64,000 nucleotides of DNA. It comes from Gammaproteobacteria bacterium (GTDB lineage Bacteria > Pseudomonadota > Gammaproteobacteria > Pseudomonadales > Pseudomonadaceae). Both the position numbers and the translations under genes were made by a program. Position 1 is the stretch's first letter, and every line of letters starts with the position of its first letter. The stretch covers positions 33,126 through 97,125 of the forward strand of contig CAJCIO010000179.1 in assembly GCA_903970465.1 (NCBI GenBank), in the 5' to 3' direction. The notes beneath the pieces are model-generated. The model was not told the origin of the DNA. It ran no database searches and saw nothing but the letters and a program-made list of their open reading frames with translations. Positions 33,934 to 43,014 of this stretch are shown in pieces.

Positions 33934-35262
33934 ATGTCTCTTCGTCGTTCCCGCCTCTGCCCACTGCGCCAGATCATCGCTGCCCTCAGCCTCATTGCCC
34001 TAGTCGCCTGCGCCGAAAAACCCACCGCCGCCGACACACTGCCGTTGACCCAGCCTTTGCCGGGCAGCCAGCAAACCAAGACGGTTGCACCGATTACCAC
34101 GCTTGCGCCCATGAGCGCCGACGGTATCACCGTGCCTTCCCAGACCTTCGCCGAATGGCAGAGTGGTTTCCGCGCCCAGGCTTTGCAGGCCGGCATCAGG
34201 CCAGACATCTTCGACCGTGCTTTCGCCAATGTGACCCTAGACCCAAGCGTGGTCACTGCCGACCGCAGCCAACCGGAGTTCAGCAGACCGATCTGGGAAT
34301 ACCTGGACGGCGCCATTTCGCCAACCCGCGTGCGCCGCGGCCAAGGTCTGCTCAGCCAGTACAGCGACGTGCTGACGCGCATCGAACAACGTTACGGCGT
34401 CGATCGTCAGGCGCTGGTCGCGGTATGGGGCATGGAAAGCAGCTTCGGTCAGATTCAGGGCGACAAGTCGGTAATTCGCTCACTGGCGACCTTGGCCTAT
34501 GAAGGCCGCCGCCCTGGCTTCGCTCAAGATCAATTGATTGCGGCGTTGCAGATTCTGCAGAACGGCGATATCACCCCGGAACTGATGCTCGGCTCCTGGG
34601 CTGGCGCCATGGGCCAGACGCAGTTCATCCCGACGACCTACAACTCCCACGCGGTGGACTTCGACGGCGACGGGCGCCGCGATATCTGGAACGACGCAGC
34701 CGATGCGCTGGCTTCCACGGCCAATTACCTGCAAAGCTCGGGCTGGCAGAAAGGCCAGCCGTGGGGCTTCGAGGTGCAACTGCCTCAAGGCTTCGATTAT
34801 CTGCTGGCCGATGGTTCACAGCGAAAATCGGTAGCCCAGTGGCTGGCCATGGGCGTGAGCTTGCCGCCGGGCAGCGTCATCCCCGCAGGCTCAGACCAAT
34901 TGCAGGCTGCGCTGCTGCTGCCGGCGGGTTATCGCGGCCCGGCATTTCTGGTACTGGACAACTTCCGCGCCATTCTCAAGTACAACAACTCGTCGGCTTA
35001 TGCGCTGGGTGTGAGCCTGCTGTCGCAGCGCTTTGGCGGCGGGGGCTATCTGCAAGGGCAATGGCCGAAGGATGATCTGCCGCTGAGCCGCACCGAGCGT
35101 ATCGAGTTGCAAACGCTGCTGACCGCCAAGGGCTACGATGCAGGCAATCCAGATGGCATCATCGGCGCGAACACCCGCAAGGCGATCCGCAGCGCCCAGG
35201 CCGCCCAGAGCTTGCCAGCCGATGGCTATCCGACGCACAAACTGCTCGAAAGCCTGCGCTGA
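33934..35262 (+). CDS. Lipoprotein lytic murein transglycosylase (MltB family, SltB3-like)
   Basis: 442 residues. Lipobox LIALVAC with Cys near residue 26, so outer-membrane anchored. The MltB-type catalytic domain carries the active Glu in VAVWGMESSFGQI and the fold markers SWAGAMGQTQFIPTTYNSHA and DFDGDGRRDIWN. A peptidoglycan-binding domain (about 375-440: SRTERIELQTLLTAKGYDAG) ends the chain. It cleaves glycan strands with formation of 1,6-anhydro ends. P. aeruginosa carries SltB3 at this place. Confidence 0.92.
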   Translation: MSLRRSRLCPLRQIIAALSLIALVACAEKPTAADTLPLTQPLPGSQQTKTVAPITTLAPMSADGITVPSQTFAEWQSGFRAQALQAGIRPDIFDRAFANVTLDPSVVTADRSQPEFSRPIWEYLDGAISPTRVRRGQGLLSQYSDVLTRIEQRYGVDRQALVAVWGMESSFGQIQGDKSVIRSLATLAYEGRRPGFAQDQLIAALQILQNGDITPELMLGSWAGAMGQTQFIPTTYNSHAVDFDGDGRRDIWNDAADALASTANYLQSSGWQKGQPWGFEVQLPQGFDYLLADGSQRKSVAQWLAMGVSLPPGSVIPAGSDQLQAALLLPAGYRGPAFLVLDNFRAILKYNNSSAYALGVSLLSQRFGGGGYLQGQWPKDDLPLSRTERIELQTLLTAKGYDAGNPDGIIGANTRKAIRSAQAAQSLPADGYPTHKLLESLR

Positions 35263-35270
35263 ATCCAGAC

Positions 35271-35304
35271 CTGTAGCGAGGGGGCTTGCTCCCTCCCTAC
35301 AGGG
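35271..35304. repeat. Single REP palindrome
   Basis: CTGTAGCGAGGGGGCTTGCT followed by CCCTCCCTACAG folds on itself. It lies between the convergent transglycosylase and LD-carboxypeptidase genes. Confidence 0.7.
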
Positions 35305-35320
35305 CCCCCAAACAGCTGGG

Positions 35321-36274
35321 TTACCTGACCACATCCTGCTCTAGCCACAGGCGGCACTCGCCGCCGTCCAGGCGCACCATAGCGCCCAAGGGCAGGGTAA
35401 GGTTAGGGTCGCAATGACCACTGCGCCAGCCAGCGACTACGGGGACACCCAGCGGCTCGAACACCTGACGCAGCAGCGGGGTCATTTCGTCCACGCTGAT
35501 ACCTGCAAAGTCCCCCACCAGCACACCAGCAATTTTCGCCAATTTGCCGCTCAGCCGTAGTTGCGTGAGAAAGCGGTCGATCCGATACAGCGGCTCGTTG
35601 ACATCCTCGATGAACAGGATGATACCGTCCGCTTCCAGCGCCCAAGGTGTGCCCTCCAGCGCCGAAATCATTGCCAGATTACCGCCCATCAAGCGCCCGC
35701 GACTGATGCCATGAGCGATCGACACCAGGGGCAAGGTGGCGGGATGAGCCAGCTCCGAGCCAGCCTTGAACTGCCCGCGCACCAGCCGACGCAATGACGT
35801 CTCGGTGGGAGGCTTGCGATCGGCCAGCACCTCGGACGTCAGCATCGGGCCATGAAAGGTAATGAACCCAGCCTCTTTGGCGATAGCCAGGTGCAGTGCG
35901 GTGATATCGCTATAGCCGACGAACGGCTTGGCGTGCCGACGCAGCAAAGAATAATCGATCTTGTCCAACAAGCGCGGACTGCCGTAGCCGCCACGCAAGC
36001 ACATGATGGCGTCGATCTGATCGTCAGCGAAGGCATCGTGCAGGTCATTGACGCGGACCCGATCACTGCCGGCCAGGTAGCCGGTCTGCTGCAGGACACC
36101 GGGGAAAATTTTCAGGCTGTAGCCCCTGGCGGCCATCCAGCGCTGGGCGGCGGCGACATCAAAGGCCTTCGGTCCGGCGGGCGCGATAATAGCGATACGA
36201 CCTTCAGGGCGCAGCCGCGGGACAGTGATGCCCTGTTCGCGGGGTTGGGCGGCGATTTGCTGATTGACGTTCAT
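35321..36274 (-). CDS. ldcA: Murein LD-carboxypeptidase (S66 family)
   Basis: 317 residues. Removes the terminal D-Ala of tetrapeptide turnover products in the cytosol, for peptidoglycan recycling. The serine-peptidase triad is visible: Ser in PFVGYSDITALH, Glu in LFIEDVNEPLYRID and His in GWRSGHCDPNLTLPLG. IAIIAPAGPKAF and MCLRGGYGSPRLLDKID are typical. Its target pool fits the peptidoglycan genes on either side. It ends against the transglycosylase gene and starts just left of the terminator that closes the lipA operon. Confidence 0.92.
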   Translation of the reverse strand: MNVNQQIAAQPREQGITVPRLRPEGRIAIIAPAGPKAFDVAAAQRWMAARGYSLKIFPGVLQQTGYLAGSDRVRVNDLHDAFADDQIDAIMCLRGGYGSPRLLDKIDYSLLRRHAKPFVGYSDITALHLAIAKEAGFITFHGPMLTSEVLADRKPPTETSLRRLVRGQFKAGSELAHPATLPLVSIAHGISRGRLMGGNLAMISALEGTPWALEADGIILFIEDVNEPLYRIDRFLTQLRLSGKLAKIAGVLVGDFAGISVDEMTPLLRQVFEPLGVPVVAGWRSGHCDPNLTLPLGAMVRLDGGECRLWLEQDVVR

Positions 36275-36322
36275 CCCGAGGCCTCACTGCGTGGCTGATG
36301 GCAACGACTTTACAGCTTGCAC

Positions 36323-36366
36323 AAAAAAGCCGACAGCTTCTGTGCGATAGAAATTGTCGGCTTTTT
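36323..36366. terminator. Bidirectional intrinsic terminator after lipA
   Basis: GCCGACA (36329-36335) pairs with TGTCGGC (36355-36361); a run of A precedes and five T follow, so it works on both strands. In the leftward direction it closes the proA-to-lipA array. Confidence 0.75.
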
Positions 36367-36410
36367 CTACAGCGCTGCGCTCAACCTGAAAATACGGCGG
36401 CGCTTGTTAC

Positions 36411-36484
36411 GGCCTCTTCGCGAGCAAGCTTTGCTTCCACATGGAAAGCCGCCCGGACTCATAGACCTGTGTGAGCAAGGCTAG
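36411..36484. repeat. REPIN (partly decayed) downstream of lipA
   Basis: GGCCTCTTCGCGAGCAAGCT (from 36411) pairs with GTGTGAGCAAGGCTAG...GCG (about 36469-36490); the right copy is diverged. Confidence 0.6.
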
Positions 36485-36493
36485 TCGACGCGC

Positions 36494-37513
36494 TTACAGC
36501 TTGGCCTTGGCCTCGTGTGCCTGCTGGTCGGCATGGTACGACGAGCGCACCAGCGGTCCGGAGGCAACATTTTTGAAACCCATCTTGTAGCCTTCCTCGG
36601 CGAACCAGGCGAAGACGTCCGGGTGAACGAAACGCTGCACCGGCAAGTGGCTGCGCGAAGGCTGTAGGTACTGGCCGAGGGTCAGCATATCGATGTTGTG
36701 CTCGCGCATGCGCTGCATCACCTCGATGACTTCCTCGTCCGTCTCGCCCAGACCGAGCATCAGGCCGGACTTGGTGGGTACGTGAGGCACCATCTCCTTG
36801 AATTTTTGCAGCAAGGTCAGCGACCACTGGTAGTCGGAACCCGGGCGCGCGGCCTTGTACAGGCGCGGCACCGTCTCGAGGTTGTGGTTGAACACATCCG
36901 GCGGCTCGGCAGCGGTGATGGCCAGGGCAACGTCCATGCGGCCACGATAATCCGGAACCAAGGTTTCGAGTTGCACACCCGGCGACAACTTGCGGATCTC
37001 GCGCAGGCAATCGGCGAAGTGCTGGGCACCGCCATCGCGCAGGTCGTCGCGATCTACCGAAGTGATCACCACGTACTTGAGGCGCAGGTCGGCGATGGCC
37101 ACGGCGAGGTTCATCGGCTCGTCGGCATCCAGCGCCTTCGGGCGGCCATGACCGACGTCGCAGAACGGGCAGCGCCGGGTGCAGATGTCACCCATGATCA
37201 TGAAGGTCGCGGTGCCACCGGAGAAGCACTCGCCCAGGTTCGGGCACGATGCCTCTTCGCAGACGCTATGCAGCTTGTGCTTGCGCAGCAGTTGCTTGAT
37301 GCGGTCGACTTCCGGCGAAACCGGTATCCGTACGCGAATCCAGTCCGGTTTTTTTGGCAGTTCTTCAGTCGGGATAATCTTGACCGGGATGCGCGCGACC
37401 TTCTCAGCACCGCGCAGCTTGACGCCCGCCTCCACTTTATGAGGCGCGGCCTTGACCGGCAAGCTAGTGGTCGGGATCAGGTTTTCAACGGTCGTGTCAA
37501 AAGCAGTTGTCAT
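36494..37513 (-). CDS. lipA: Lipoyl synthase
   Basis: Radical-SAM enzyme that inserts two sulfurs into octanoyl groups on E2 and GcvH. 339 residues. Auxiliary cluster CEEASCPNLGEC and the SAM cluster CTRRCPFCDVGHG are intact, and RSSYHADQ near the end is typical, giving the final cluster-binding serine. Last gene of the leftward array, 1 base from the end of lipB, which supplies its octanoylated substrate. Confidence 0.96.
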   Translation of the reverse strand: MTTAFDTTVENLIPTTSLPVKAAPHKVEAGVKLRGAEKVARIPVKIIPTEELPKKPDWIRVRIPVSPEVDRIKQLLRKHKLHSVCEEASCPNLGECFSGGTATFMIMGDICTRRCPFCDVGHGRPKALDADEPMNLAVAIADLRLKYVVITSVDRDDLRDGGAQHFADCLREIRKLSPGVQLETLVPDYRGRMDVALAITAAEPPDVFNHNLETVPRLYKAARPGSDYQWSLTLLQKFKEMVPHVPTKSGLMLGLGETDEEVIEVMQRMREHNIDMLTLGQYLQPSRSHLPVQRFVHPDVFAWFAEEGYKMGFKNVASGPLVRSSYHADQQAHEAKAKL

Positions 37514-37514
37514 A

Positions 37515-38171
37515 TCATTCGATTCCGCCCGTCAGGGTCGTCTGCTCAGCGTAGTCGAGGTGTTTGACGAGCTGCACGCGCAGCCGGGCACTAACCTCGG
37601 CAAATTCAATGCTGCCTGCATGATCGCACAGCTGGGTCATTGCCAGCCCGGCGTATCCGCAAGGGTTGATACGTTGGAACGGCTCGAGCTGCATGTCGAC
37701 ATTCAGCGCCAGCCCGTGAAACGAGCAGCCACGACGGATACGCAAGCCCAGGGACGCGATTTTAGCACCATCTACGTAGACACCGGGTGCATCCGGCTTG
37801 GCCGAGGCGATGACAGCAAAACTGGCCAGCAGATCGATCAGGGCATTTTCGATGCGACTGACCAACTCGCGCACACCAAAACCAAGGCGTCGCACGTCCA
37901 GCAGCAGGTACACCACCAACTGGCCGGGGCCATGGTAAGTGACTTGGCCGCCGCGATCGACCTGTACTACCGGTATATCGCCCGGCAGCAGCAGATGCTC
38001 GGCCTTGCCAGCCTGGCCTTGGGTGAACACAGGCGCGTGCTGTACCAGCCACACCTCGTCGGGGGTATCGTTGCTACGTTGGTCAGTGAAGCGTTGCATG
38101 GCGTGCCAAGCAGGCTCGTAGGCCATCAGGCCAAGCTCGCGAAAGCCCAGCACGCTGGATGCGGTCGGCAT
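37515..38171 (-). CDS. lipB: Octanoyl-[ACP]:protein N-octanoyltransferase
   Basis: 218 residues from the ATG at 38171, which overlaps the stop codon of the upstream ybeD gene (TGATG); the longer frame to 38405 is a shadow. Transfers octanoate from ACP to lipoyl domains through a Cys thioester. Visible: VDRGGQVTYHGPGQLVVYLL, GAKIASLGLRIRRGCSFHGL and the Cys in NPCGYAGL. Coupled to lipA. Confidence 0.95.
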   Translation of the reverse strand: MPTASSVLGFRELGLMAYEPAWHAMQRFTDQRSNDTPDEVWLVQHAPVFTQGQAGKAEHLLLPGDIPVVQVDRGGQVTYHGPGQLVVYLLLDVRRLGFGVRELVSRIENALIDLLASFAVIASAKPDAPGVYVDGAKIASLGLRIRRGCSFHGLALNVDMQLEPFQRINPCGYAGLAMTQLCDHAGSIEFAEVSARLRVQLVKHLDYAEQTTLTGGIE

Positions 38172-38482
38172 CAGAGCACCATGTGCACGTGGCCAGTGGC
38201 TCGCAACGCGCTGTTGATGTCGCGCAGTTGGTCTTCGCCGGTAGCGATGATGTGCACCTGCAAGGTGGTGTACTTGCCATTGCTGCTCTGGCGCTCGGCC
38301 AAGGTCGCAAGGTCGATTTCGGCGTGTTCGCCGAGGACCTTGAGTACTAGGTCCTTGTAGCCTGCACCGGTTTCGCCGATCACCTTGATGGGGTAGTCGG
38401 GGCAAGGGAATTTGATTTCGTGGGACTTTATATCTTCGCCAGACTTGGCGTCGGCAGAAGCAGGGACTTTGGGATCGGTCAT
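38171..38482 (-). CDS. ybeD: YbeD family protein (DUF493)
   Basis: 103 residues with the family core IKFPCPDYPIKVIGETGAGY and EIDLATLAERQSSNGKYTTL, an ACT-like small domain. The gene typically sits between dacA and lipB; the function is not settled, allosteric regulation of lipoate metabolism having been proposed. Overlaps lipB by the TGATG junction, so translation is probably coupled. Confidence 0.92.
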   Translation of the reverse strand: MTDPKVPASADAKSGEDIKSHEIKFPCPDYPIKVIGETGAGYKDLVLKVLGEHAEIDLATLAERQSSNGKYTTLQVHIIATGEDQLRDINSALRATGHVHMVL

Positions 38483-38561
38483 GGCAATAACGGCCTCGTA
38501 AGCCGTGGCGACAACATCGCCCCCGGCTCAGGTAAGAGCCAGGGGCGCGCAGGTCACGATA

Positions 38562-39722
38562 TCAGTTGAACAAGCCGTGGAAGAATAGCCGAATGCTATC
38601 CCAGAGGCGACGGATGAAGCCACCTTCATCAACCTGGTCCAGTGCGATCAGGTCGGTGCTTTGCAGCACTTTGTCACCCATCTTCACTTCGACCTTGCCG
38701 ATCACCGCGCCTTTGGCGATCGGTGCGACCAGTTGCGGAACCATGGTCATGGTGGCCGCGAGGTTTTTCAGCTGGCCTTTCGGCACAGTCATGGTCAGGT
38801 CTTCAGCCAGGCCAGCACGTACGGTGCTGGCAGTGCCTTTCCAGACAGGCGCCTGGGCAAGCTCTGCGCCGGCTTTGTAGAAGGTCTGGGTTTCATAGAA
38901 GCGGAAACCGTAAGTCAGCAGCTTTTGCGTTTCAGCGGCACGGTTGGCTTCGCTGGTGGTACCGAATACCACGGCGATCAGGCGCATGCCATCGCGTACG
39001 GCCGAAGCTACCATGCAGTAGCCGGCTTCGTCGGTGTGACCGGTTTTCAGGCCGTCGACCGTCTTGTCGCGCCACAGCAGCAGGTTGCGGTTAGGCTGCT
39101 TGATGTTGTTCCAGAAGAACTCTTTCTGCGAGTAGATGGCGTAGTGAGCCGGATCTTCGTGGATGATCGCCCGGGCCAGCAGCGCCATGTCATGCGCAGT
39201 GGAGTAGTGCTCCGGGTTCGGCAGGCCGGTCGGGTTCATGAAGTGGCTGTTGGCCATGCCCAACTTGCCGGCGGTGGTGTTCATCATGTCGGCGAAAGCG
39301 TCTTCGCTGCCGGCGATGTGCTCCGACAGGGCGACACTGGAGTCGTTGCCGGACTGGATGATGATCCCGTGCAGCAAGTCGCTGACCGACACTTGCGAAC
39401 CGACCTTGAGGAACATCCGCGAACCACCGGTGCGCCAGGCGTTTTCGCTGATGGTCACCGGGTCGTTTTCACCGATCTGCCCGCGGCGGATCTCCAGAGT
39501 GGCGATATAGGCGGTCATCAGCTTGGTCAGGCTGGCAGGCGGCAGGCGTTGATCGCCGTTGTCCTCGACCAGCACCTGACCGCTGGAGGCTTCCATGAGT
39601 ACGAAGGCTTTGGCCGCCAATTGTGGCGGCGCGGGCACCATCTGATCAGCCGCCCATGCAGTTGGAGCGATCATCAGGGGTACAAGCAGGCATAGGCGTT
39701 TGGCAAAGGTGGTGATGTTCAT
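38562..39722 (-). CDS. dacA: D-alanyl-D-alanine carboxypeptidase (PBP5/6 family)
   Basis: 386 residues from the ATG at 39722 (MNITTFAKRLCLLVPLMIAP, signal peptide cut after TAWA). Class C5 PBP: SLTK (PPASLTKLMTAYIA), SGN (IQSGNDSSVAL) and KTG (DGLKTGHTDEAGYC), then the PBP5 C-terminal beta domain and an amphipathic C-terminal helix (FIRRLWDSIRLFFHGLF) that anchors it to the inner membrane. Removes the terminal D-Ala of pentapeptides. Annotated as dacC in P. aeruginosa. Confidence 0.95.
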   Translation of the reverse strand: MNITTFAKRLCLLVPLMIAPTAWAADQMVPAPPQLAAKAFVLMEASSGQVLVEDNGDQRLPPASLTKLMTAYIATLEIRRGQIGENDPVTISENAWRTGGSRMFLKVGSQVSVSDLLHGIIIQSGNDSSVALSEHIAGSEDAFADMMNTTAGKLGMANSHFMNPTGLPNPEHYSTAHDMALLARAIIHEDPAHYAIYSQKEFFWNNIKQPNRNLLLWRDKTVDGLKTGHTDEAGYCMVASAVRDGMRLIAVVFGTTSEANRAAETQKLLTYGFRFYETQTFYKAGAELAQAPVWKGTASTVRAGLAEDLTMTVPKGQLKNLAATMTMVPQLVAPIAKGAVIGKVEVKMGDKVLQSTDLIALDQVDEGGFIRRLWDSIRLFFHGLFN

Positions 39723-39773
39723 CCGTCTCTCGAGATTACTGATGGGCAGATGCCCTGATGGGCAAATCATTTC

Positions 39774-39791
39774 CCAGGCCTGAAGGCCTGG
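39774..39791. repeat. Intercistronic hairpin between rlpA and dacA
   Basis: CCAGGCC TGAA GGCCTGG, a perfect 7-bp stem with no T-tract, in the 108-base gap between rlpA and dacA. It may lower read-through or protect the upstream RNA. Confidence 0.5.
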
Positions 39792-39830
39792 CGTTGTTGC
39801 GGTTCGGCTGGCCGAGCCGGTACCGGAGGG

Positions 39831-40841
39831 TTACTCCGTGACCACACTCGGCGAGCCCAGATTGGCAAGGCGAACACTGTTCTGTACCTGCTGGACTTCC
39901 GCCGGGTTGCCGATAGGCCCCAGACGCACGCGGTACAGGGTTTGCTGGTTACGCACCACCGGGCTGGTAAAGGCCGGGGCCTTGACCATCGAGCTTAGCT
40001 TCGACCTCAGGAGCTCTGCAGCGTCCGGGTTGGCGAAGGCTCCCACCTGGAGATACTGGCCAGCTGCTGGCGCAGAAGCGTTTTTTTTTGCGTCGATTGC
40101 CACCGGCATGATCGCGGCAGCATGTTGCTGCGGGGGTGGCGTGTATTGTTCGACGGTCCCTGTGGATGCCGTCAGCTTGGGTGTCTCAGCGGCGACAACC
40201 TGCGGCTGATCAAGCATCAGCGGCGCTGGACGGCCGCGCTGGGCCCACCATTGTTGTGGGTCGATGCCTTCTACCTTGACCCGTGCCGTGCCGATTTCGG
40301 CATAGCCGAGTTTTTTCGCGGCAGCGTAGGACAAATCGATGATGCGGTCGGAATAGAACGGCCCCCGGTCGTTGACCCGCAGGATCACCGAGCGATTGTT
40401 GTCCAGATTGGTCACACGTACGTAGCTGGGCAGCGGCAGGGTCTTGTGCGCCGCGCTCATGCCGTACAGGTCATACACCTCGCCGTTGGCGGTGTTCTGT
40501 CCATGAAACTTGGTGCCGTACCAGGACGCCGTACCGACGGCCACATAACTGGCCGAGTCATTGAGCGGGAAGTAGGTCTTGCCCAACACGGTGTAAGGGT
40601 TGGCTTTGTAAGGCCCGGTATGCAGGGTCGGCACGGCGTCGGGAATCTTCGACACGTCGACATCCCACCAGGGAGCACCGTCCTTGTGGGCGCGGTTGAT
40701 GTCCAGCCCGGGCATCGAGCGAACAGCAGTACCGCCTTGTACAGGCGAACGGCTACTGGTGCTCGAGCAACTGACGATCAATAGTGCCATCGCTGTGAAG
40801 CCCAGCAGCTTGAGTGGTGCGCTTGTCGGCGTAACCCGCAT
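39831..40841 (-). CDS. rlpA: Septal-ring lipoprotein / lytic transglycosylase RlpA
   Basis: 336 residues. Lipobox LLIVSCSST with Cys near residue 25, a DPBB catalytic domain (about 95-190: VGTASWYGTKFHGQNTANGE, ILRVNDRGPFYSDRIIDLSY, including the active Glu and Asp) and a C-terminal SPOR domain (about 262-334: QYLQVGAFANPDAAELLRSK). In P. aeruginosa RlpA cleaves naked glycan at the division site; SPOR targets denuded septal glycan. Its ATG overlaps the stop of the mltB gene (TAATG). Confidence 0.94.
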   Translation of the reverse strand: MRVTPTSAPLKLLGFTAMALLIVSCSSTSSRSPVQGGTAVRSMPGLDINRAHKDGAPWWDVDVSKIPDAVPTLHTGPYKANPYTVLGKTYFPLNDSASYVAVGTASWYGTKFHGQNTANGEVYDLYGMSAAHKTLPLPSYVRVTNLDNNRSVILRVNDRGPFYSDRIIDLSYAAAKKLGYAEIGTARVKVEGIDPQQWWAQRGRPAPLMLDQPQVVAAETPKLTASTGTVEQYTPPPQQHAAAIMPVAIDAKKNASAPAAGQYLQVGAFANPDAAELLRSKLSSMVKAPAFTSPVVRNQQTLYRVRLGPIGNPAEVQQVQNSVRLANLGSPSVVTE

Positions 40842-41851
40842 TACTTGTTGCCCCGTGCTTGAACCAGCAGATCCGCCAGCTGATGTACGGCCATGGCGTA
40901 CATCACGCTGCGGTTGTAACGCGTGATCGCGTAGAAATTTTTCAGCCCTATCCAGTATTCAGGGCCATTGGCGCCATCCAGCCGAAATGCCGTGACCGGC
41001 ATGTCGTCGCGCAGCGCATCATGACTCGACCAGCCCAGCGCCCGCAACTCCCCAACGGTCTTGACCGGATCAATCCCCGGACTCAAACCGCTGTCAGCCT
41101 GATCACCACGCACCGTCGCCTGACTGACCACCGGTTCGCCGGCCACCCAGCCATGACGCTGGAAATAGCTGGCGACGCTGCCGATGGCGTCATCGGGGTC
41201 ACTCCAGATATTGATGTGGCCATCACCGTCGAAGTCAACTGCATAAGCCCTGAAACTGCTGGGCATGAACTGCGGCAGCCCCATGGCACCAGCGTAGGAG
41301 CCCTTGATCGTCAACGGATCGAGTTGCTCCTCGCGGGACATCAAGAGGAACTCGCGCAACTCCTTGCGAAAGAAGTCGGCGCGCGCCGGATAATCGAAGG
41401 CCAGGGTCGACAACGCATCGATCACCCGATAATTGCCGGTATTGCGACCGAAAAACGTCTCTACGCCGATGATCGAAACGATCACCGAGGCTGGCACGCC
41501 GTATTCCTGCTCGGCCCGCGCCAGCGCTACCTCATGCTGACGCCAGAAGTCCACACCCCGGGCGATACGCGCATCGGTGATGAAGATAGGACGGTAGTCC
41601 TTCCAAGACTTGACCTTCTCGGCCGGGCGCGAGATGGCGTCGAGGATCGATTGCTTGCGCTCGACCTCGCGAAAGACACCCATCAGTTGTTCACCGGCAA
41701 AGCCGTAATCACGTGTCATTTCCCCGACGAACTGCGCCACTTGCGGCGAGCCTTCGTAATCGCCGGCCGCCGCGTGCTGCGACGAACCGAGGATGCCCAC
41801 CAGGCCGACCCAAGGAACGTATCGAGTAGCCCAGTTACGCATTGATTGCAT
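40841..41851 (-). CDS. mltB: Lytic murein transglycosylase B (SltB1)
   Basis: 336 residues from the ATG at 41851, which has GGTGAG 7 bases upstream; an ATG at 41887 inside rodA has no such site. N-terminal signal segment (WATRYVPWVGLVGILGSSQH), no lipobox Cys seen, so a soluble periplasmic form like SltB1. Catalytic Glu in VSIIGVETFFGRNTGNYR and the markers SYAGAMGLPQFMPSSFRAYA and DFDGDGHINIWSDPD. Second MltB-family enzyme of the window. Between rodA and rlpA, as in P. aeruginosa. Confidence 0.93.
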   Translation of the reverse strand: MQSMRNWATRYVPWVGLVGILGSSQHAAAGDYEGSPQVAQFVGEMTRDYGFAGEQLMGVFREVERKQSILDAISRPAEKVKSWKDYRPIFITDARIARGVDFWRQHEVALARAEQEYGVPASVIVSIIGVETFFGRNTGNYRVIDALSTLAFDYPARADFFRKELREFLLMSREEQLDPLTIKGSYAGAMGLPQFMPSSFRAYAVDFDGDGHINIWSDPDDAIGSVASYFQRHGWVAGEPVVSQATVRGDQADSGLSPGIDPVKTVGELRALGWSSHDALRDDMPVTAFRLDGANGPEYWIGLKNFYAITRYNRSVMYAMAVHQLADLLVQARGNK

Positions 41852-41868
41852 TGAGTGGCTCACCTTTT

Positions 41869-43014
41869 TCAAACCTGTGCGATCCATTTGCGGTGCGTGT
41901 GGATCGACATTAAAACGCCAAACGCTGACATCAAGGTCACCAGCGAAGTTCCGCCGTAACTAATGAAGGGCAACGGCACCCCCACCACCGGCAACAGGCC
42001 ACTGACCATACCGATATTGACGAAAACGTAAACAAAAAACGTCATCGTCAGGCTTCCTGCTAACAATTTGCCATACAACGTCTGTGCCTGAGCCGTGATC
42101 ACCAGACCGCGGCCGATCAGCAGCAGATAAATCAGCAGCAAGGCGCAGATGCCCACCAGGCCAAACTCTTCGCCCATCACCGCAATGATGAAGTCGGTAT
42201 GGCTCTCGGGCAGGAAATCCAGGTGCGACTGAGTGCCCATCAACCAGCCCTTGCCAAACACCCCACCCGAACCGATGGCCGCTTTCGACTGGATAATGTT
42301 CCAGCCGGTGCCCAGCGGGTCGCTCTCGGGGTCGAGGAAGGTCAGGATTCGCTGTTTCTGGTAGTCGTGCATGATAAAGAACCACATTGCCACCGCCACC
42401 GGCACTGCGGCGGCGAGCACGCTGATGATCCAGCGCCAGCGCAACCCGGCCATGAACAGCACAAAGGTCCCGCCCGCGAGGATCAGCAGCGACGTCCCCA
42501 GATCGGGCTGACGCACGATCAGAATGAACGGCACACCGATCAGCGCCAGGCTGGCCACTACATGGATAAGATGGGGCGGCAAGGTGCGCTTGGACAGATA
42601 CCAGGCGATGGTGGCCGGCATGAGGATCTTCATGAATTCCGACGGCTGGAAGCGAATCACCCCTGGAATGTTGATCCAGCGCGTCGCGCCCATGGCGTTG
42701 TGGCCCATGACGTCGGTGACCACCAGCAAGCCCACCCCGATCACATAGCCCAGCGGCACCCAGCGCGCCATGAACCGCGGCTCGACCTGAGCAATGATGA
42801 ACATCGATACCAGACCGATACCGAACGAGGTCGCCTGCTTGATCAGCAGGTCCCAGTTCTTGCCACTGGCCGAGTACAGAACGAACAGGCTGCCGGCCGC
42901 CAGGGTCAGCAGCAGAATCAGCAGGGGCCCGTCGACATGGATGCGTTGCAAAAAGGTTGCGCGACGGCGCATCACATCCTCACTGGAGAGGATGCGATCG
43001 AAATTACTCTTCAC
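41869..43014 (-). CDS. rodA: Rod-shape determining peptidoglycan polymerase RodA
   Basis: SEDS glycosyltransferase that makes glycan strands in the elongasome with PBP2. 381 residues if the GTG at 43014, overlapping the mrdA end, is used (KSNFDRILSSED); the ATG at 42972 has a better GTGAGGA site and would give 367 residues. Both open just before the first membrane helix. SEDS signatures: GHNAMGATRWINIPGVIRFQ, RQPDLGTSLLIL, FGKGWLMGTQSHLDFLPESH and GVPLPFISYGGTSLV. About ten membrane helices. Confidence 0.95.
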   Translation of the reverse strand: MKSNFDRILSSEDVMRRRATFLQRIHVDGPLLILLLTLAAGSLFVLYSASGKNWDLLIKQATSFGIGLVSMFIIAQVEPRFMARWVPLGYVIGVGLLVVTDVMGHNAMGATRWINIPGVIRFQPSEFMKILMPATIAWYLSKRTLPPHLIHVVASLALIGVPFILIVRQPDLGTSLLILAGGTFVLFMAGLRWRWIISVLAAAVPVAVAMWFFIMHDYQKQRILTFLDPESDPLGTGWNIIQSKAAIGSGGVFGKGWLMGTQSHLDFLPESHTDFIIAVMGEEFGLVGICALLLIYLLLIGRGLVITAQAQTLYGKLLAGSLTMTFFVYVFVNIGMVSGLLPVVGVPLPFISYGGTSLVTLMSAFGVLMSIHTHRKWIAQV

